Of a stretch of DNA of 64,000 nt, positions 21,243 to 32,552 are shown in pieces. The first letter of the stretch is position 1. Each line of letters opens with the position of its first letter. The position numbers were made by a program, and so were the translations under genes. The DNA comes from Panax quinquefolius. Taxonomy: Eukaryota; Streptophyta; Magnoliopsida; Apiales; Araliaceae. The notes under the pieces are model-generated. The model worked only from the letters and a program-made list of their open reading frames with translations. It searched no databases and was not told the DNA's origin. The DNA is taken from assembly GCA_020205615.1 (NCBI GenBank), contig CM035151.1:39862977-39926976 (forward strand), in the 5' to 3' direction.

Positions 21243-21914
21243 TGTTGAGCCATAATACTTTTCATTATTGGGCCGGACCTAATGGGCTCCTCCCTTGGAT
21301 TATGTTACATTTATTCTGTTGGGCCGAATGGTTTGAACCCAGTTAGTTGATTATTATATTGGGTCATTTCGGTCAGATGAGTCATCTTTAGTGCATTGGG
21401 CTTAGTCATTGGATCGATCCATTATACAAATTGTCTTTTATCTCATCTTTGACCGGCCATCATAACAAAAGATAACAGTTGACTATTATCTGCCACCTTT
21501 CTGCATGGGATTAATGAGGATGGGACTCAGATGACCGGCGGTGGCAAACAGTGGCAGCAGATAGTGGGTAAGCTGCACACTTTCGACTGAGGGGACTAGC
21601 GTGGGAGATGGCTATATCAGGCAGTAGTGGGTGGCACGGTAAACCGGGTTTGGAGTGCATATGGGGCAACAATCAGACAAGAAAAAGGAGGTAACAAAAC
21701 TAATTAAGCATCTAAAATATATTTATTCTCTCTCAAGCGCTAGACATTATTTTCCTTCGTTGTTAACCTTGTGATCACCGATACTGACTCTCACGCCAGA
21801 GCTATCCCACGACGGTCAAGCCGTCAAGCTTTTGGTGTTGACTTGTTGTTGAATGCGGGGATATCGACGCGCGTCTTGGTGATTGGGACGTGGGGAAAGA
21901 TCTTGGCGTTAACA
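21243..21914 (+). repeat. Element C 5' LTR
   Basis: TGTTGAGCCATAATAC at the start, GGCGTTAACA at the end. AAATATATTTATTC at about 21713-21727 is the most TATA-like stretch, followed by CTCTCTCAAG. Confidence 0.93.
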
Positions 21915-21915
21915 T

Positions 21916-21933
21916 TGGGCGCTAGAATGAGGG
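21916..21933 (+). other. Primer binding site region, element C
   Basis: TGGGCGCTAGAATGAGGG, directly after the LTR. It is not the Met site used by the other elements; I did not identify the tRNA. Confidence 0.65.
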
Positions 21934-22160
21934 TTGAGTTCTAGTGTCTCGAGTATTTTCAATCACAAATCGTGGTTTGTTCTACGTCGATGTTCATGGG
22001 AAGAGTAGAACACCTACACTCGAAGGGCGACCAATATTGTCGTTGCTGAATTACCACATTTAGTATCTGTCAAGGATCGTTTGGGACCGGCACTAAGTAT
22101 TCATGCCAGCACAACGTCCAAACGTTCACATGAAGATTCTCGCCCGAGGGCTGTAAGCAA

Positions 22161-23900
22161 CGTTAAGCGAAGCTAGTTTTAACGGCAGAGAAAGGGTCTG
22201 GCCATGGTCGAAAAAGAGTAGAAGGCACCTCGCCTAGAACTCGATACCGAGATGACCAAGACGAAAAGGCCTCCCGACTGGCTAAGATGGCAGACGAAAC
22301 AGATAGGGCCATGGAGGTACTTGTAAAGCAACGACAGGATATAGCTGAGCAGATGTCCCGAATGGCAGAGTTGAGGGACGAAGCGTCCAATTATGTTCAG
22401 TCCGAAGAACGCGGGCATCGGAGTGGGAAGGAATCTGCTCATTCAGGACGTGAGTCTCGGGGACAACCTCGAGAAAGAAGAAAATCCAGAAGCCCTACTC
22501 CTCAAAGATTGAAAAGGGAACATCACCATGTCGGTTCTAAGGAGCAAGGTCGAAGTGAACAAAGAGGTCGATCCATAGATCGCACTCCTGAGAACACGAA
22601 GAAGGCGCTCATTGTTGCGCATTCCCACCACAGCAGCCGAGCTCAAAGGCAAAGCAGATCTAGGGGTCATACACCAGAAAGTTCACCGAGGGCACTCCGC
22701 TTTGTGGATCATAGTCATCAGAGAAGTCCGTCGAAAGTTGGGGGTTCTATTGTAAAAGACCGGTCCACTCAGAAAAGGAAAGATTCGCTGAAAAAAGAAG
22801 CATCATCCCAACCAGAAGGCGTGGAGTATCTGGTTAAAGAATTGAAGGAACTTCGGAAGCAGCTTGCCGAGGTACAGAAAACGAAAGATACTTCGGGAAA
22901 GAAGGCATCCCCATTTTCCGCAGAAATTCTAAAAGAGAAAGCTGACCCCACCAAGAAGTTTCCCCACATTGAAAGTTATGATGGATTGGGAATCCTATGA
23001 CCGGTCCAAAGCGTTCAATCGATGATGGATTATTATGACTTTAGTGATGCTGCTAAGTGTCATACTTTTGTCACAACACTCCGAAAGGATGCCAGGCAGT
23101 GGATGGGGACTTTGCCTTCGGATTCAATTTCATCTTGGGCAGACATGTGCAATAAGTTCCATGCTCGCTTCAGGAGCAACAAAAGGAGGGGGAAACCAAC
23201 TGGCTCGCTGGCTCAGGTTCGACAGTATTCAAATGAGTCTTTGGGCCAATATATAAAGCGGTTCCGTGAAGCAATCGGCCAAATAACAGACATGAACGAT
23301 CTATAAGCCGTGAGACTGTTTCAGAATGGGTTAGATCTGGTCAAATCAGAGAAGTTGGTGAATAAGTTAATGTTTCACCACCCGAAGAGTCTCGTTGAAG
23401 CCTTCGACAAAGCTGAAGGTTATATCGTGGTAGAGGAAGCCATGTATAGCCTCAAACATCCTTCTTTAGATCGGAAAAAGGAGACAGATAGGGACAGAAT
23501 AGAAGGGGACCAGAAGAAGAATGAAGGAAATAAAGACCGCTATGATGGCGGGTCAAAGAAATACAACAGTAATTGGAGAGAGGGTGGAGAACGTTCGTTC
23601 GCTCCAGCCTAAAGAGTAAACAGGACGTATACTGCACTTAACATTGATAGGGATATTATCTTGGATCAGATTAAGAATCAACCTATCTTCAAGCCACCTC
23701 GAGATAACATTAAGCCCGGAAAAGGAAATTCTCATAAGTATTGTGACTATCATCAAGCCTCGGGTCACGATACGAACGACTGTGCTAGTTTGAAGGATTT
23801 TATTGAAAGAAAGGTACAAGGCGAGGCTTTACTTCAGTATTTAGCTGCCAGAACGACTCAGCAAGTTCAACAAAAGGATAGAGAGCCCGTTCAAAATTGA
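22161..23900 (+). pseudogene. gag of element C
   Basis: An open frame runs into ATG 22287 from upstream (GSGHGRKRVEGTSPRTRYR), so the true start was earlier and is lost. Order: coiled coil (about 22260-22390), Arg/Ser-rich segment (RSRSRGHTPESS), a second coiled coil (LVKELKELRKQLAEVQ), capsid core (DFSDAAKCHTFVTTLRKDAR, 23034 on; LGQYIKRFREAIGQI), and a zinc-knuckle-like CDYHQASGHDTNDC near 23745, where His replaces the second Cys as in many Tat gags. A frameshift lies near 22995 and stops after DMNDL, SFAPA and REPVQN. Confidence 0.82.
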
Positions 23901-24780
23901 CCCAACCGGCTCAAAGAAGCATTACACGGCCCGGCACGACGCAAGGCATGTGGTAGATGTCATCACTGGGGGTACTTCTGGCAAGCTCGTTGGAAAAAAG
24001 CACCGAAGTCATTTGGATTTGGTCATGTCAGTGGCGGGTACCCTCCCGAAGACTGATAGACCTTATCCGGGTAGGGTAATCTACTTTACTGACGAGGATT
24101 ACCCTTCGAAAACCATCGAACCACATGAAGGATCATTGGTGCTGACTGCGCAAGTGGGTTCGGTGGATATGAAAAGAATGATGGTAGACAATGGGTCTTC
24201 TGTAGATATCCTGTATGCCCACACTTATCAGAGGATGCATCTGGATGGGCGGAAGATGGAGATAGGGCAGGAGGCTCCTTTGTACGGTTTTAGTAACGAT
24301 CCGGTCAAGGTGGTTGGGACTATTGAACTACCGGTCATCTTCGGAATGGCCCCTCAATAGGTAGATATAATTTGCAAATTTTATGTTGTGCATGTGGATT
24401 CTGCCTATAACGCCATTTTGGGGAGGCCTACTTTAACTGCTTTACAAGCTGTAACCTCAATCCCTCATTTCAAAATCAAATTTCCTACGGCTCATGGCGT
24501 TGGTGAGGTGAAAGGAGATTTGGATCTGGCCAGAAGATGTTACAGAAATGCCATGATCACTTCGGGAGTCGGGGTATCGAAGCAAAAATAGACCATGGTG
24601 ATAGAGATCAAACCCTTCACTGAGAGCAGTTCAGAGCCATTGGTCATGCCAGCTGAAGAAACAGAAGAGATAGAGCTCATCCCTGGCAAGGCGAACAAGA
24701 CAGTGAAAATAGGTTCGGGTCTACCGGAACCTCTCCGGACGAACCTCATGGAACTCCTGTGATGCTATGTTGATATCTTT
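23901..24780 (+). pseudogene. Protease region of element C
   Basis: 23950-24360 is open: FTDEDYPSKTIEPHEGSLV precedes the active-site block MMVDNGSSVDILYA, the Tat version (DxGSSxDIL) of the retropepsin Asp-Thr-Gly. The flap side follows, then after a TAG (24358) comes AYNAILGRPTLTALQAV, the conserved ILGRP motif. The linker to RT contains further stops at 24589 (TAG) and 24761 (TGA). The enzyme would release gag and pol products. Confidence 0.78.
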
Positions 24781-25650
24781 GTGTGGGAACCTCAAGATAT
24801 GCCGGGGGTGAGCAGGAAGATTGCTGAGCACCGATTAGAAGTAGACCCGTCAAAGAAGCCAGTTCGACAGAAGAGGAGGATCTTTGCACCCAGGCGCCAG
24901 CGGATCATCGATGAAGAGATTGCAAAGCTGTTAGCTGCTGACTTCATCTTTGAGATCGACTACCCGCAGTGGATGGCAAATGTGGTGCTGGTCCAGAAGC
25001 AGAACGGGAAATGGCGAGTCTGCATCGACTATACAGATATGAATTAAGTTTGTCCAAAGAATTTCTACCCGCTGCCCCATATCGACCAGCTCATCGATGC
25101 CACTTTGGGGTATGCTTTATTAAGTTTCATGGACACATTCTCTGGGTATCATCAGATCTCCATGTGTAAAGAGGATATACCGAAGACGACGTTCATTACG
25201 CATCGTTCGGTATATGCCTATAAGAAAATGACCTTCGGCCTCATCAATGTCGGGGCCACATACCAGAGGATGATGAACTACGTCTTCAGATATCAGTTGG
25301 GTAGGAATATGGAGGTGTACGTGGATGACATAATTGTTAAGAGCATGCCGGTATATAAGCATCTGGATGATTTAGAAGAATGCTTTCAGACAATTCATCA
25401 TCACAACTTGAGACTGAATCCTACTAAGTGCACCATCGGATTAGGGGCTGGCAAGTTTCTGGGTTATCTTGTCAGTCAGAGAGGAATTGAAGCCAATCCA
25501 GAGAAGATCCAACCAATTCTGAATATGAAGACTCCACAGTCATTTAAAGATGTTCAACGTCTGATTGGAAGGATTGCAGCGTTGAGGAGGTTCATGACCA
25601 GATCGGCAGAAAGGTGTTTGACATTTTTTGATACGTTGAAAGGGCCGAAG
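24781..25650 (+). pseudogene. Reverse transcriptase of element C
   Basis: Fingers: PVRQKRRIFAPRRQRIIDEE and WRVCIDYTDMN, then a TAA replacing a Lys codon, then CPKNFYPLPHID. Palm: FMDTFSGYHQISMCKEDIP, TFGLINVGATYQRMMNYVF, and the catalytic EVYVDDIIVKS near 25320. Thumb: CTIGLGAGKFLGYLVSQRG, QRLIGRIAALRRFMTRSAE. From 25105 on the frame stays open through the first RNase H. Only the early TAA breaks the polymerase itself. Confidence 0.87.
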
Positions 25651-25689
25651 AATGCAAAGACGTTCCAATGGACTTTGGAGTGTGAGGAC

Positions 25690-26130
25690 GCCTTTCAAAG
25701 CATCAAGTCCTACTTATCTTCGGCGCCTTTGTTGGTGAAGCCCGCTCATGCTGAGCCTCTGTATTTGTACTTAGCGGCTAGTTCGTTGGCAGTAGGAGCA
25801 GTTTTGGTGCGTGAAGTTGGGGGTAAGCCGCACCCGGTTTATTATATAAGCCATGTCCTTCGGGATGCTGAAACAAGGTACCCAAACATTAAAAAGTTTG
25901 CTTTTGCTTTAATAACTGCTAGTCGAAAGCTTAGGCAATACTTCCAGGGTAGGTTGGTAGTAGTATACACAGATCAGCCTTTGAAGAAGATTATGGGCAA
26001 ACCTGAGGTATCGGGGAGATTAGCTGCATGGACGATGGAGTTATCTCAATTTTTCATTGAATATCATCCCCGAACCGCCATCAAGCGGCAGGCCTTGGCT
26101 GATTTTGTAGTGGAATGTTCATTTTCTGAA
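25690..26130 (+). pseudogene. First (retroviral-type) RNase H of element C, likely inactive
   Basis: Continuous with RT. The usual catalytic positions are eroded: LYLYLAASSLAVGAVLVRE (Ala where chromoviruses have Asp), then FALITASRKLRQYF, VVYTDQPLKKIM and ALADFVVECS. In Tat elements this first domain is known to have become a connection domain after the second RNase H was acquired, so the loss is expected rather than damage. Confidence 0.8.
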
Positions 26131-26189
26131 GCTGATGAAGTTGTGGCAGAAGCTGAAGGATCTGACAGAGCAGTTGCAGTTCTTCAGCA

Positions 26190-26590
26190 TAAGCAGAGTT
26201 CGTGGAAGCTGTATGCAAATGGGTTTTCTACTACGGACATCAGTGGAACAGGGATTATTCTGACGAGTCCGAAGGGGTTCAAGGTGCAATAGGCCATCAG
26301 ATTTCAATTCAGAGCAATGAACAATGAAGATGAGTATAAGGTGGTACTTGCAAGGTTACGACTGGCGAAGAGTCTTGAAGTGCAGAGAATAGTCATCTTC
26401 AGTGATTCTCAGTTAGTCGTTAAGCAGCTCTCTGGGGAATATGAAGCTCAAGGTCCAAGGATGGTCAAATATTTGGCAGAATTGAAAGAACGGCTTCAGT
26501 ATTTCCAGTCTTACTAGTTTCAAGGGGTCGAACGTAATGACAATTCCATTGCTGATGCACTCTCCAAATTAGCTACTACGGATGTTAACG
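26190..26590 (+). pseudogene. Second, archaeal-like RNase H of element C
   Basis: WKLYANGFSTTDISGTGIIL begins the domain; relatives have an Asp where Asn stands in YANG, so the first catalytic acid is lost by one G-to-A change. The other acids are present: NNEDEYK, FSDSQLVVKQLSGEYEAQ and NSIADALSKLA. TAG codons at 26290 and 26516 interrupt it. Presence of this domain is the main reason for placing C in the Tat lineage. Confidence 0.82.
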
Positions 26591-26659
26591 TTTTTGATGG
26601 GTCGGTTTACTTGGAAATTTTGCAACATCCTAGTGTTCAACATGAATCGGTAATGTGCA

Positions 26660-27909
26660 TTGATCGTACCAACTGCTGGTTGACTCCATATCTGGAGTAT
26701 CTGGTAGATGGCGTACTTCCTTCGGATCAGATGCTGGCCAAGAAAATCAAATATAAAAGTGCTAACTTCGTTTTGATAGATGGAGATCTTTTTTGAAGGG
26801 CCTTCTCATCTCCATTGCTGAAGTGTTTGACTCCATCCGAAGCTGAATATGCACTCTGAGAAGTTCAGGAAGGCATCTGTGGTGACCATATGGCTGCCAA
26901 GTCATTAGCCTACAAAGTACTTTGACAGGGGTATTACTGGCCTACTATCTTCAAGGAAGCAATGGAGTATGTCAAGAAGTGTGAGAAGTGTCAACTCAAC
27001 AGTCCGATCCCACATCAGCCACCAGAAGAGCTATACTCGATCTTATCTCCTATACCCTTTGATGTCTAGGGGGTTGATATACTGGGTCCTTTGCCGAAAG
27101 CTAAAGGTCAGGTCAGTTTTGTTATAGTCGCCATCGACTATATGACCAAATGGGTAGAAGCAAAACCACTTAGGTTAATAACGGAATAGGAATGCTTGAA
27201 GTTCATTAAGGAGTTAGTAGTATTTCGGTTCGGAATTCCTAAGGTGGTGATATCGGATAACGGACGTCAGTTTGTGGGATCAAAATTTGAAGCATTTTTG
27301 AAAGAGTTGGGAATTCAGCACAGAAAGACTTCAGTAGCTCATCCTCAGTCGAACGGGCAAGTTGAAGTGACCAACAGAACGTTGTTGAATGGGATCAAGC
27401 GTAGACTGGATGAGGCTAAGGGAAGATGGCCAGAAGATCTCCTCAGCGTGTTATGGGCTTATCGGACTACCCCGAGGACTACAACGGGTGATTCACCTTT
27501 CAGACTGGCCTATGGTACTGATGCCTTAGTTCCAGTTAAAATTGGATCCCCAAGTCTTCGGGTCAGTCAATTCAAAGAGATTTACAACGATGAAGGACTG
27601 AAGGTCAATTTGGATCTGTTAGAAGAAGTCAGAGAGGTGGCTTTGATTAAGCTAGCAGCCTATCAACGGAGAGTAGCCAAGCACAACAACAAGGGGGTAA
27701 AGCTTCGCAGATTTGAAGTAGGAGATTTTGTTCTCAGAGAAGTTGAAGCATCTACACCTCAGAATTTGGGAAAGCTAATGTCGAACTGGGAAGGACCGTA
27801 TGAAGTCATAGAAGTATCGAAGCCGGGAACTTATCGGTTGAGGGCATTAGATGGATCAGAAATTAAAAATACTTGGCATGCGGGTAGACTTCGGAAATAC
27901 TTTCAGTAG
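26660..27909 (+). pseudogene. Integrase of element C
   Basis: Zinc-binding part: GDHMAAKSLAYKVL and CEKCQLN. Core: VDILGPLPKAKG with the first Asp, VISDNGRQFVGSKFEAFLKE with the second, and NGQVEVTNRTLLNGIKRR with the Glu. C-terminal: VGDFVLREVEA, GKLMSNWEGPYEVIEV (GPY block), TWHAGRLRKYFQ and stop. 27196-27909 is open for 237 residues. Upstream stops are TGA after DLF, AL and VL, TAG in DV-GVDI and TAG before ECLKF; most fit C-to-T change. No chromodomain is seen, as expected for Tat. Confidence 0.87.
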
Positions 27910-28774
27910 ATACAGTGTCAGTACATCGGAAGTTTGTAAATGTTTAAGTCCTCATCAATAAACGTTCCTCTTTTCTCAACAAGTCTTGTCTTCGTTGTTG
28001 TTCAGTTCATTGGTGTAAGGAGGTTCGGGCGGACTCGCTGACCATTCGATGGTAGCCTTAACGGCAGGAGGTCCTTATGGGTTTGTCAAGCCCTTCGTGG
28101 TAGGCAAACTCCATCCTTAAGACGTTGTCAGGCCCTGCATGGTAGATAATTGTCGACCTCAAGACGTTGTCAGGCCCTGCGTGGTAGGCAATTGTCATCC
28201 TTATGGGTTTGTCAGGCCCTTCGTGGAAGGCAAATGCCATCATTTAGATGTTGTCAGGCCCTGCGTGGTAGACAATTGTCGTCCTTATGGGTTTGTCAGG
28301 CCCTTCGTGGTAGACAAATGCCATCCTTTAGACGTTGTCAGGCCCTTCGTGGTAGGCAATTGTCATTCTTTAGACTTCATCAGGCCCTTCGTGGTAGGCA
28401 AATGTCATCTTGTGGTTTTGTTAGGCCTTTTGGGGTAAACAAATTCCCTATGAAGCAGATCTATCTCACACTTCGGTAACGAATAAGTATTCCTTTACTT
28501 TATTACCTAAATTTTTCTAAGTGTTGAGTTCGGATCGCCTCATTACTTCACTTCATCTTATCTGATATATAACTTATTTAGTTACTTATTAACAGTTTAA
28601 GTTAAGGGTTCATACATTTTTTAAGATACTATCGATATAAATTAATAACAAAGGAGTAATAAGGAAAAAGACTGATATTTCATTAATATATTGTCAATTA
28701 CAAAAAGGATAAAAAGGCAAAGTTTTTTTTACAAGACATCCTATAAGCTAAAAAAGAAAAATAGACATTCATCT
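27910..28774 (+). other. Non-coding region between pol and the reverse-strand gene of C
   Basis: Contains the 42-bp repeat array (28045-28440) and AT-rich sequence up to the end of the reverse-strand gene. No sense-strand gene seen. Confidence 0.7.
28045..28440 (+). repeat. 42-bp tandem repeat in the 3' region of element C
   Basis: About nine imperfect units with core TTGTCAGGCCCTKCGTGGTA, at about 42-43 bp spacing. Two alternating variants occur (GACGTTGTCAGG and GGGTTTGTCAGG), suggesting an older 84-bp higher-order unit. Because 42 is a multiple of three, two sense frames stay open with a 14-residue periodicity. Tat elements such as pea Ogre are known to carry variable tandem repeats at this position. 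Confidence 0.85.
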
Positions 28775-29392
28775 TCAGGCAGCTGCTTCATCTTCAGACG
28801 AATCGAGAATGGTAGGATCAGCTTCGGCCGTGACAAGTTTTGCCTTGTCTTTCCTTCGGCAGTCGTAATACCCATCAGAAAACATCTGAACTACCTTCTC
28901 ATTCAGCTCATTCGACTTCCGGTATTCGTCTTGAATTTGTTCGCGAAGCTCTTCGTTTAAGGGTGGACCTAAAGCCTGCAAGGCTTCCAGCTTACCCTGA
29001 AGCTTGAGACGAATGTTCAGATTTTTCTCTTTGTCATGACGGGCCTCCTCCTAAAGATTGTCAACTTGTATCGCCAAGCTCTGATTGGCTATGCAAAGTT
29101 CTTCATTTCTGAGCCTCAGAGCATGGTTCTGAGTGTCAAGCTCGACGTTCAGACTCGTCATCTCCTGTTGGCTGGCCTTCGTCTTCTTCAATTCTTCGTT
29201 ACAGATCTTCAACTCCTCCATTTTTTGAGTTAAATCTCTTTTGAGGTTTTCATTGTTGAAGAGGGTAGTACTGAGATCACCTCTTTCTTTAGTCAAAGCT
29301 AACTTCAGAATGATATTCTCTCGACGAGCTGCATCCTCTTCAGCTTCAGCCTCTTGGTAACGTGGAAGAAGACGCCCGAAGACTGCATTCGC
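28775..29392 (-). pseudogene. Reverse-strand gene of element C, last exon (coiled-coil C-terminus)
   Basis: Begins at the acceptor (29392) with ANAVFGRLLPRYQEAEAEED, followed by about 100 residues of Glu/Lys/Leu-rich coiled coil (KMEELKICNEELKKTKAS). A TAG after AIQVDNL breaks it. It then continues EEARHDKEKNLNIRLKLQ and QALGPPLNEELREQIQDEYR and ends with an acidic tail (ILDSSEDEAAA) and stop at 28775. The Tat reverse-strand ORF product has no established function. Coiled coil suggests oligomerisation (inference). Confidence 0.75.
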
Positions 29393-29471
29393 CTGTAAAT
29401 GTCCACACACAATTAATTATTCTTCAAAACGATGCATATAAATTCAAATGAACAGACAGCTAAGTATTTAC
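29393..29471 (-). other. Spliceosomal intron in the reverse-strand gene of C (79 bp)
   Basis: On the minus strand the exon ends GCCAAG, then GTAAATACTT as donor, an AT-rich body, and CATTTACAG as acceptor. Splicing joins SYHAK to ANAVFG in phase 0, while the unspliced frame hits a stop soon after VNT. Length and AT-richness fit a small plant intron. On the sense strand it is not a GT-AG intron, so it would stay in the element's genomic RNA. Confidence 0.72.
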
Positions 29472-30097
29472 CTTGGCGTGATAGCTCATGCCTTCTTTGA
29501 TAATGTCCATTATTGAACAATTGCCGAACTGATGTTCATCGGTCTCCCTAACAAAGGAATTGAAGAGTTGGAAAGGGAAATTGGCATTGAATTGGGGCCA
29601 TACAGTTTGAGACCACCTCGCATCATTCTGAAAATCATCAACGGATGGCCTTGAGAGGAAGGGTGTACGTTCTTCACGGGGAGGAGATGGAGAACGGACA
29701 GGAGTAGGTTCCCGCATTGGTGAAGGGATTGATGATGAATGTGGTTGCTCGGAAGTCAGTTCTTCAAGTGGTGGTGGTTGATCATCTGAGGGTTGTTTTC
29801 TTGTCTAAGAGGGAATCAAAGTCTCAGGTTGTTCTTCATGATCCTCTTCAGAGACTTGAATTTCCACTGGGCCAGTGGGAACCCTAAGCTCATCGGCAGA
29901 CAGAGGAGTTACCTTGACTCACCTTTTCTTGATTTGAAGGGCCTACATCTGTTCGTTTGCAGGCATATCAGTCAAGCTGGAAGTAGAGATTGGTTGGGCT
30001 TCTTGGGAAATACCTCTCGGCTTTTGAACAGCTCTCTTCTTCTTGTGAGGTCGGAGAGTCTCTTCAGCAACTTCAGGTTATATTGGAAGATCTTCGG
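29472..30097 (-). pseudogene. Reverse-strand gene of element C, middle part
   Basis: Continues in frame from 39817 after removing G and one TTCGG: EAPDAE is followed by DLPI and, after a stop, PEVAEETLRP. A Pro/Glu/Ser-rich linker (RSPSPPREERTPFLSRPSVD) leads to a compact block, RWSQTVWPQFNANFPFQLFN then DIIKEGMSYHAK, ending at the intron donor. In-frame stops are mainly TAG or TGA, at places where CAG or CGA would be expected. Confidence 0.72.
30093..30097. repeat. Target-site duplication of element G (left)
   Basis: TTCGG, identical to 39812-39816. Confidence 0.92.
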
Positions 30098-30824
30098 TGT
30101 AAGACCCCAGCTTTTATAAATAAAGATGAATTTTCTATAAATATTATTTTTGAATATTATGGAATAATTTGATATAATGTTATAGTTGTGGGTAATATTT
30201 ATAAATTTTGCAAAGTATGCAAGTGGTTATATTATATTCGATTGGTCTGGGGAATATTCGGTTTAGCGAGGAATATTCGCAGACAACTACTCAATCATTG
30301 GTGGACCCCACAATGTAATTATTTTCGGATTGAGAAAAACGACAAAAATATTTTATTGAAATAATTTGGCGGAAGTTTTACCATTGATCATTGTTGAACT
30401 ACTCGGTAGTAAAAAGTACTGAAGAATACATGTGGTTTCGCATAAGTAGCACACGGTATTGATTATTGATGCTTATGTGAGAAGTCACTCAGTTTGATTC
30501 CATTATTGTTATGAATTATTATAGCGATAATGACTTTTTGTTTTATTCGTATTATTAACGTAATAAAACAGAAACATCTTTTTATATAAAACAGAATACT
30601 TTATTAAAGTTATTTTATAAATAAAATATATTATATTTTATTATGCATAGTGTTGAATAGTGTTTTGCATAGTGTTTTTGCATAGTGTTTGCATAGTAAA
30701 ATGTTTTTATATAAATAGAATATATTATATTTTATTTAAAAGATTTTGCTTTTAAATATGAACGATCATTAAAGTAAATCAATCTGAACTGCTCATGGAT
30801 TAATTACTATGCATTCCATTTTCC

Positions 30825-30833
30825 TATAAATAG
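30825..30833 (+). promoter_or_regulatory. TATA box, G 5' LTR
   Basis: TATAAATAG followed by CTCTAGAGAGAGAAATTA. This is the copy positioned to drive G. Confidence 0.75.
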
Positions 30834-31014
30834 AAGCTCATTCCTTCATTATTTTCTTATTTAATTCATTGAAACTCTAGAGAGAGAAATTATAGAGAGA
30901 AGCTATAGAGAGAAAGTTATAGAAAGAAGAAGAGTATTCTCGCTACTTCACTACTTCTATATTAGGTTCTTTTTTACAGTAAGGGTGTTATTCTTTCTTC
31001 TTGAAGAGAACTTC

Positions 31015-31450
31015 ATTATTCCATTCACTATTATTATTACATTTGAATAACTTTTGTAAAAGTGGCATACCCTATACATAACTTTGATATATGAGGCATA
31101 CCCTATACTTGGTGAAATCCTTATGTTATTCCATTGCTTATTATTACATTGGAATAACTTTGTATACGCTTGGTTTACCCTATACTTGGTGACATTCTTC
31201 TATTATTCATTGGAACATCACATGCGTGTGTTTTACCGGACTGGTTAAAATCTTTATTATTATTCATTTGGAACATCCCGCTCGTGTGTTTTTAACAGGA
31301 CTGGTTAAAATCTTTATCATTCTGTTGAATATCCTATCTCGTGTGTTTTACACCGGATCCGTTCCATCTTTATTATTCTTTTGGAACATCCCGCGATTGT
31401 GAATTTCACGACCGGTTCCGTTATTATTATTCTCCGTTGGAATACTTTCG
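31015..31450 (+). repeat. Stem-loop array in G 5' LTR
   Basis: The unit at 31125-31158 has a perfect GTTATTCCA / TGGAATAAC stem and the same 34-nt total length as in A; about five decayed units follow. Counterpart in the 3' LTR at 38285-38720. Confidence 0.7.
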
Positions 31451-32538
31451 TCTGTCGCGGGCACCGCATGCATGGTGATTTCTTTTGTTATTCCATTCTT
31501 TATTATACCCAGTTGGTTAAAACTATGACTTCTATACTCCATGAAATTAGTAGAATATCCTTGATATTTGCGTTTCATCCAAAGATCTTTTATGGAAATA
31601 TTTTTCCGATCATTCTTGAATTTTACTCTACAAAGCGAAGATCATGTTGACAATTTGGACGTTAATAAATCCGGATAAAATAATTCTTGAACTTGTTTTA
31701 TTGAATTCTTATATCATTGTCATCATCCTCATGTTTATATTTTTTAAAGTCATACGTGGCTCTGTAGAGCATGGATGGACTTGGTATGATTATGACTGAG
31801 GATTATTCGGTGTAATCATGATCGTAATGTTACAAATGATGTGGTAAAAATCCTCGATGGTAGTAGTGCATTGATGGATGATTGTTGGCATGATCATGAC
31901 CATTAATGAATACACAACTATTCTTGCCCCTAGTGCGGGAATAATTGTGGTCGCGTGATACTAAAGAATATCCTCGGCAGAAAAGTGTGGGGTGATTCGA
32001 TGATGTGGATTATTTATTAAAGCCGAGTCTCAGCTATAATGATAATGAAAAACCTTTTAAATCATAAAAGATAGTAGATTTTATTTTCTACTTGGCTCTT
32101 TTAATGGATTGTATATTCACCGCAGATTAAACCGGTTGTCTATTGTATTTTATCGTTTAACATTGTTGAAGACTATTGATAATTTATTCGCATTATCTTA
32201 GTCATAATATTTCTTCTTGGGCTAGTTGAGCTCACCCTTTCTTTCTTGTTTCTTCGTGAAATGAGAATATAATTTGGACGAAGTCGGGGAAACGAGTGAT
32301 GGTCCTGAAGATAGCATTAGTAGTCCTCACTATTCTGTGAAACAGTGTGATAATAATTGTAATGAGGACTTTTTGTTTGAGTTTGTATAATATCTAGTAG
32401 ACGATATTTGTATTTAAACTCACAGTTTATGTCGTATTGTACAAGACAGTTATGTTAATAAGTTGTATTTAAATTCTGTACCATGTAAGTGGCGACCCAA
32501 GATGGGTGATGTATACCTAATTTTGGGGGCGTCACAGT

Positions 32539-32550
32539 TGGTATCAGAGC
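32539..32550 (+). other. Primer binding site, element G
   Basis: TGGTATCAGAGC, a perfect complement of the initiator-Met tRNA end, two bases after the LTR. Confidence 0.92.
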
Positions 32551-32552
32551 TA

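Larger units (their letters stand above)
30098..32536 (+). repeat. Element G 5' LTR
   Basis: TGTAAGACCCC at the start, GGGGGCGTCACA at the end. Includes GCATAGTGTTT repeats (about 30650-30710), TATA box (30825-30833), GA-rich initiator, stem-loop array (31015-31450) and GTATGATTATGAC repeats (about 31793-31850). Confidence 0.94.

Noticed and set aside
28139..28479. Two overlapping sense ORFs of 99 and 109 codons with a 14-residue repeat
   Set aside because: They arise because the 42-bp repeat unit is a multiple of three and contains no stop in two frames; no start context, no family match, and a reverse frame is open as well.
29793..30172. Plus-strand ORFs of 60-108 codons
   Set aside because: Shadows of C's reverse-strand gene, and they run into G's LTR.
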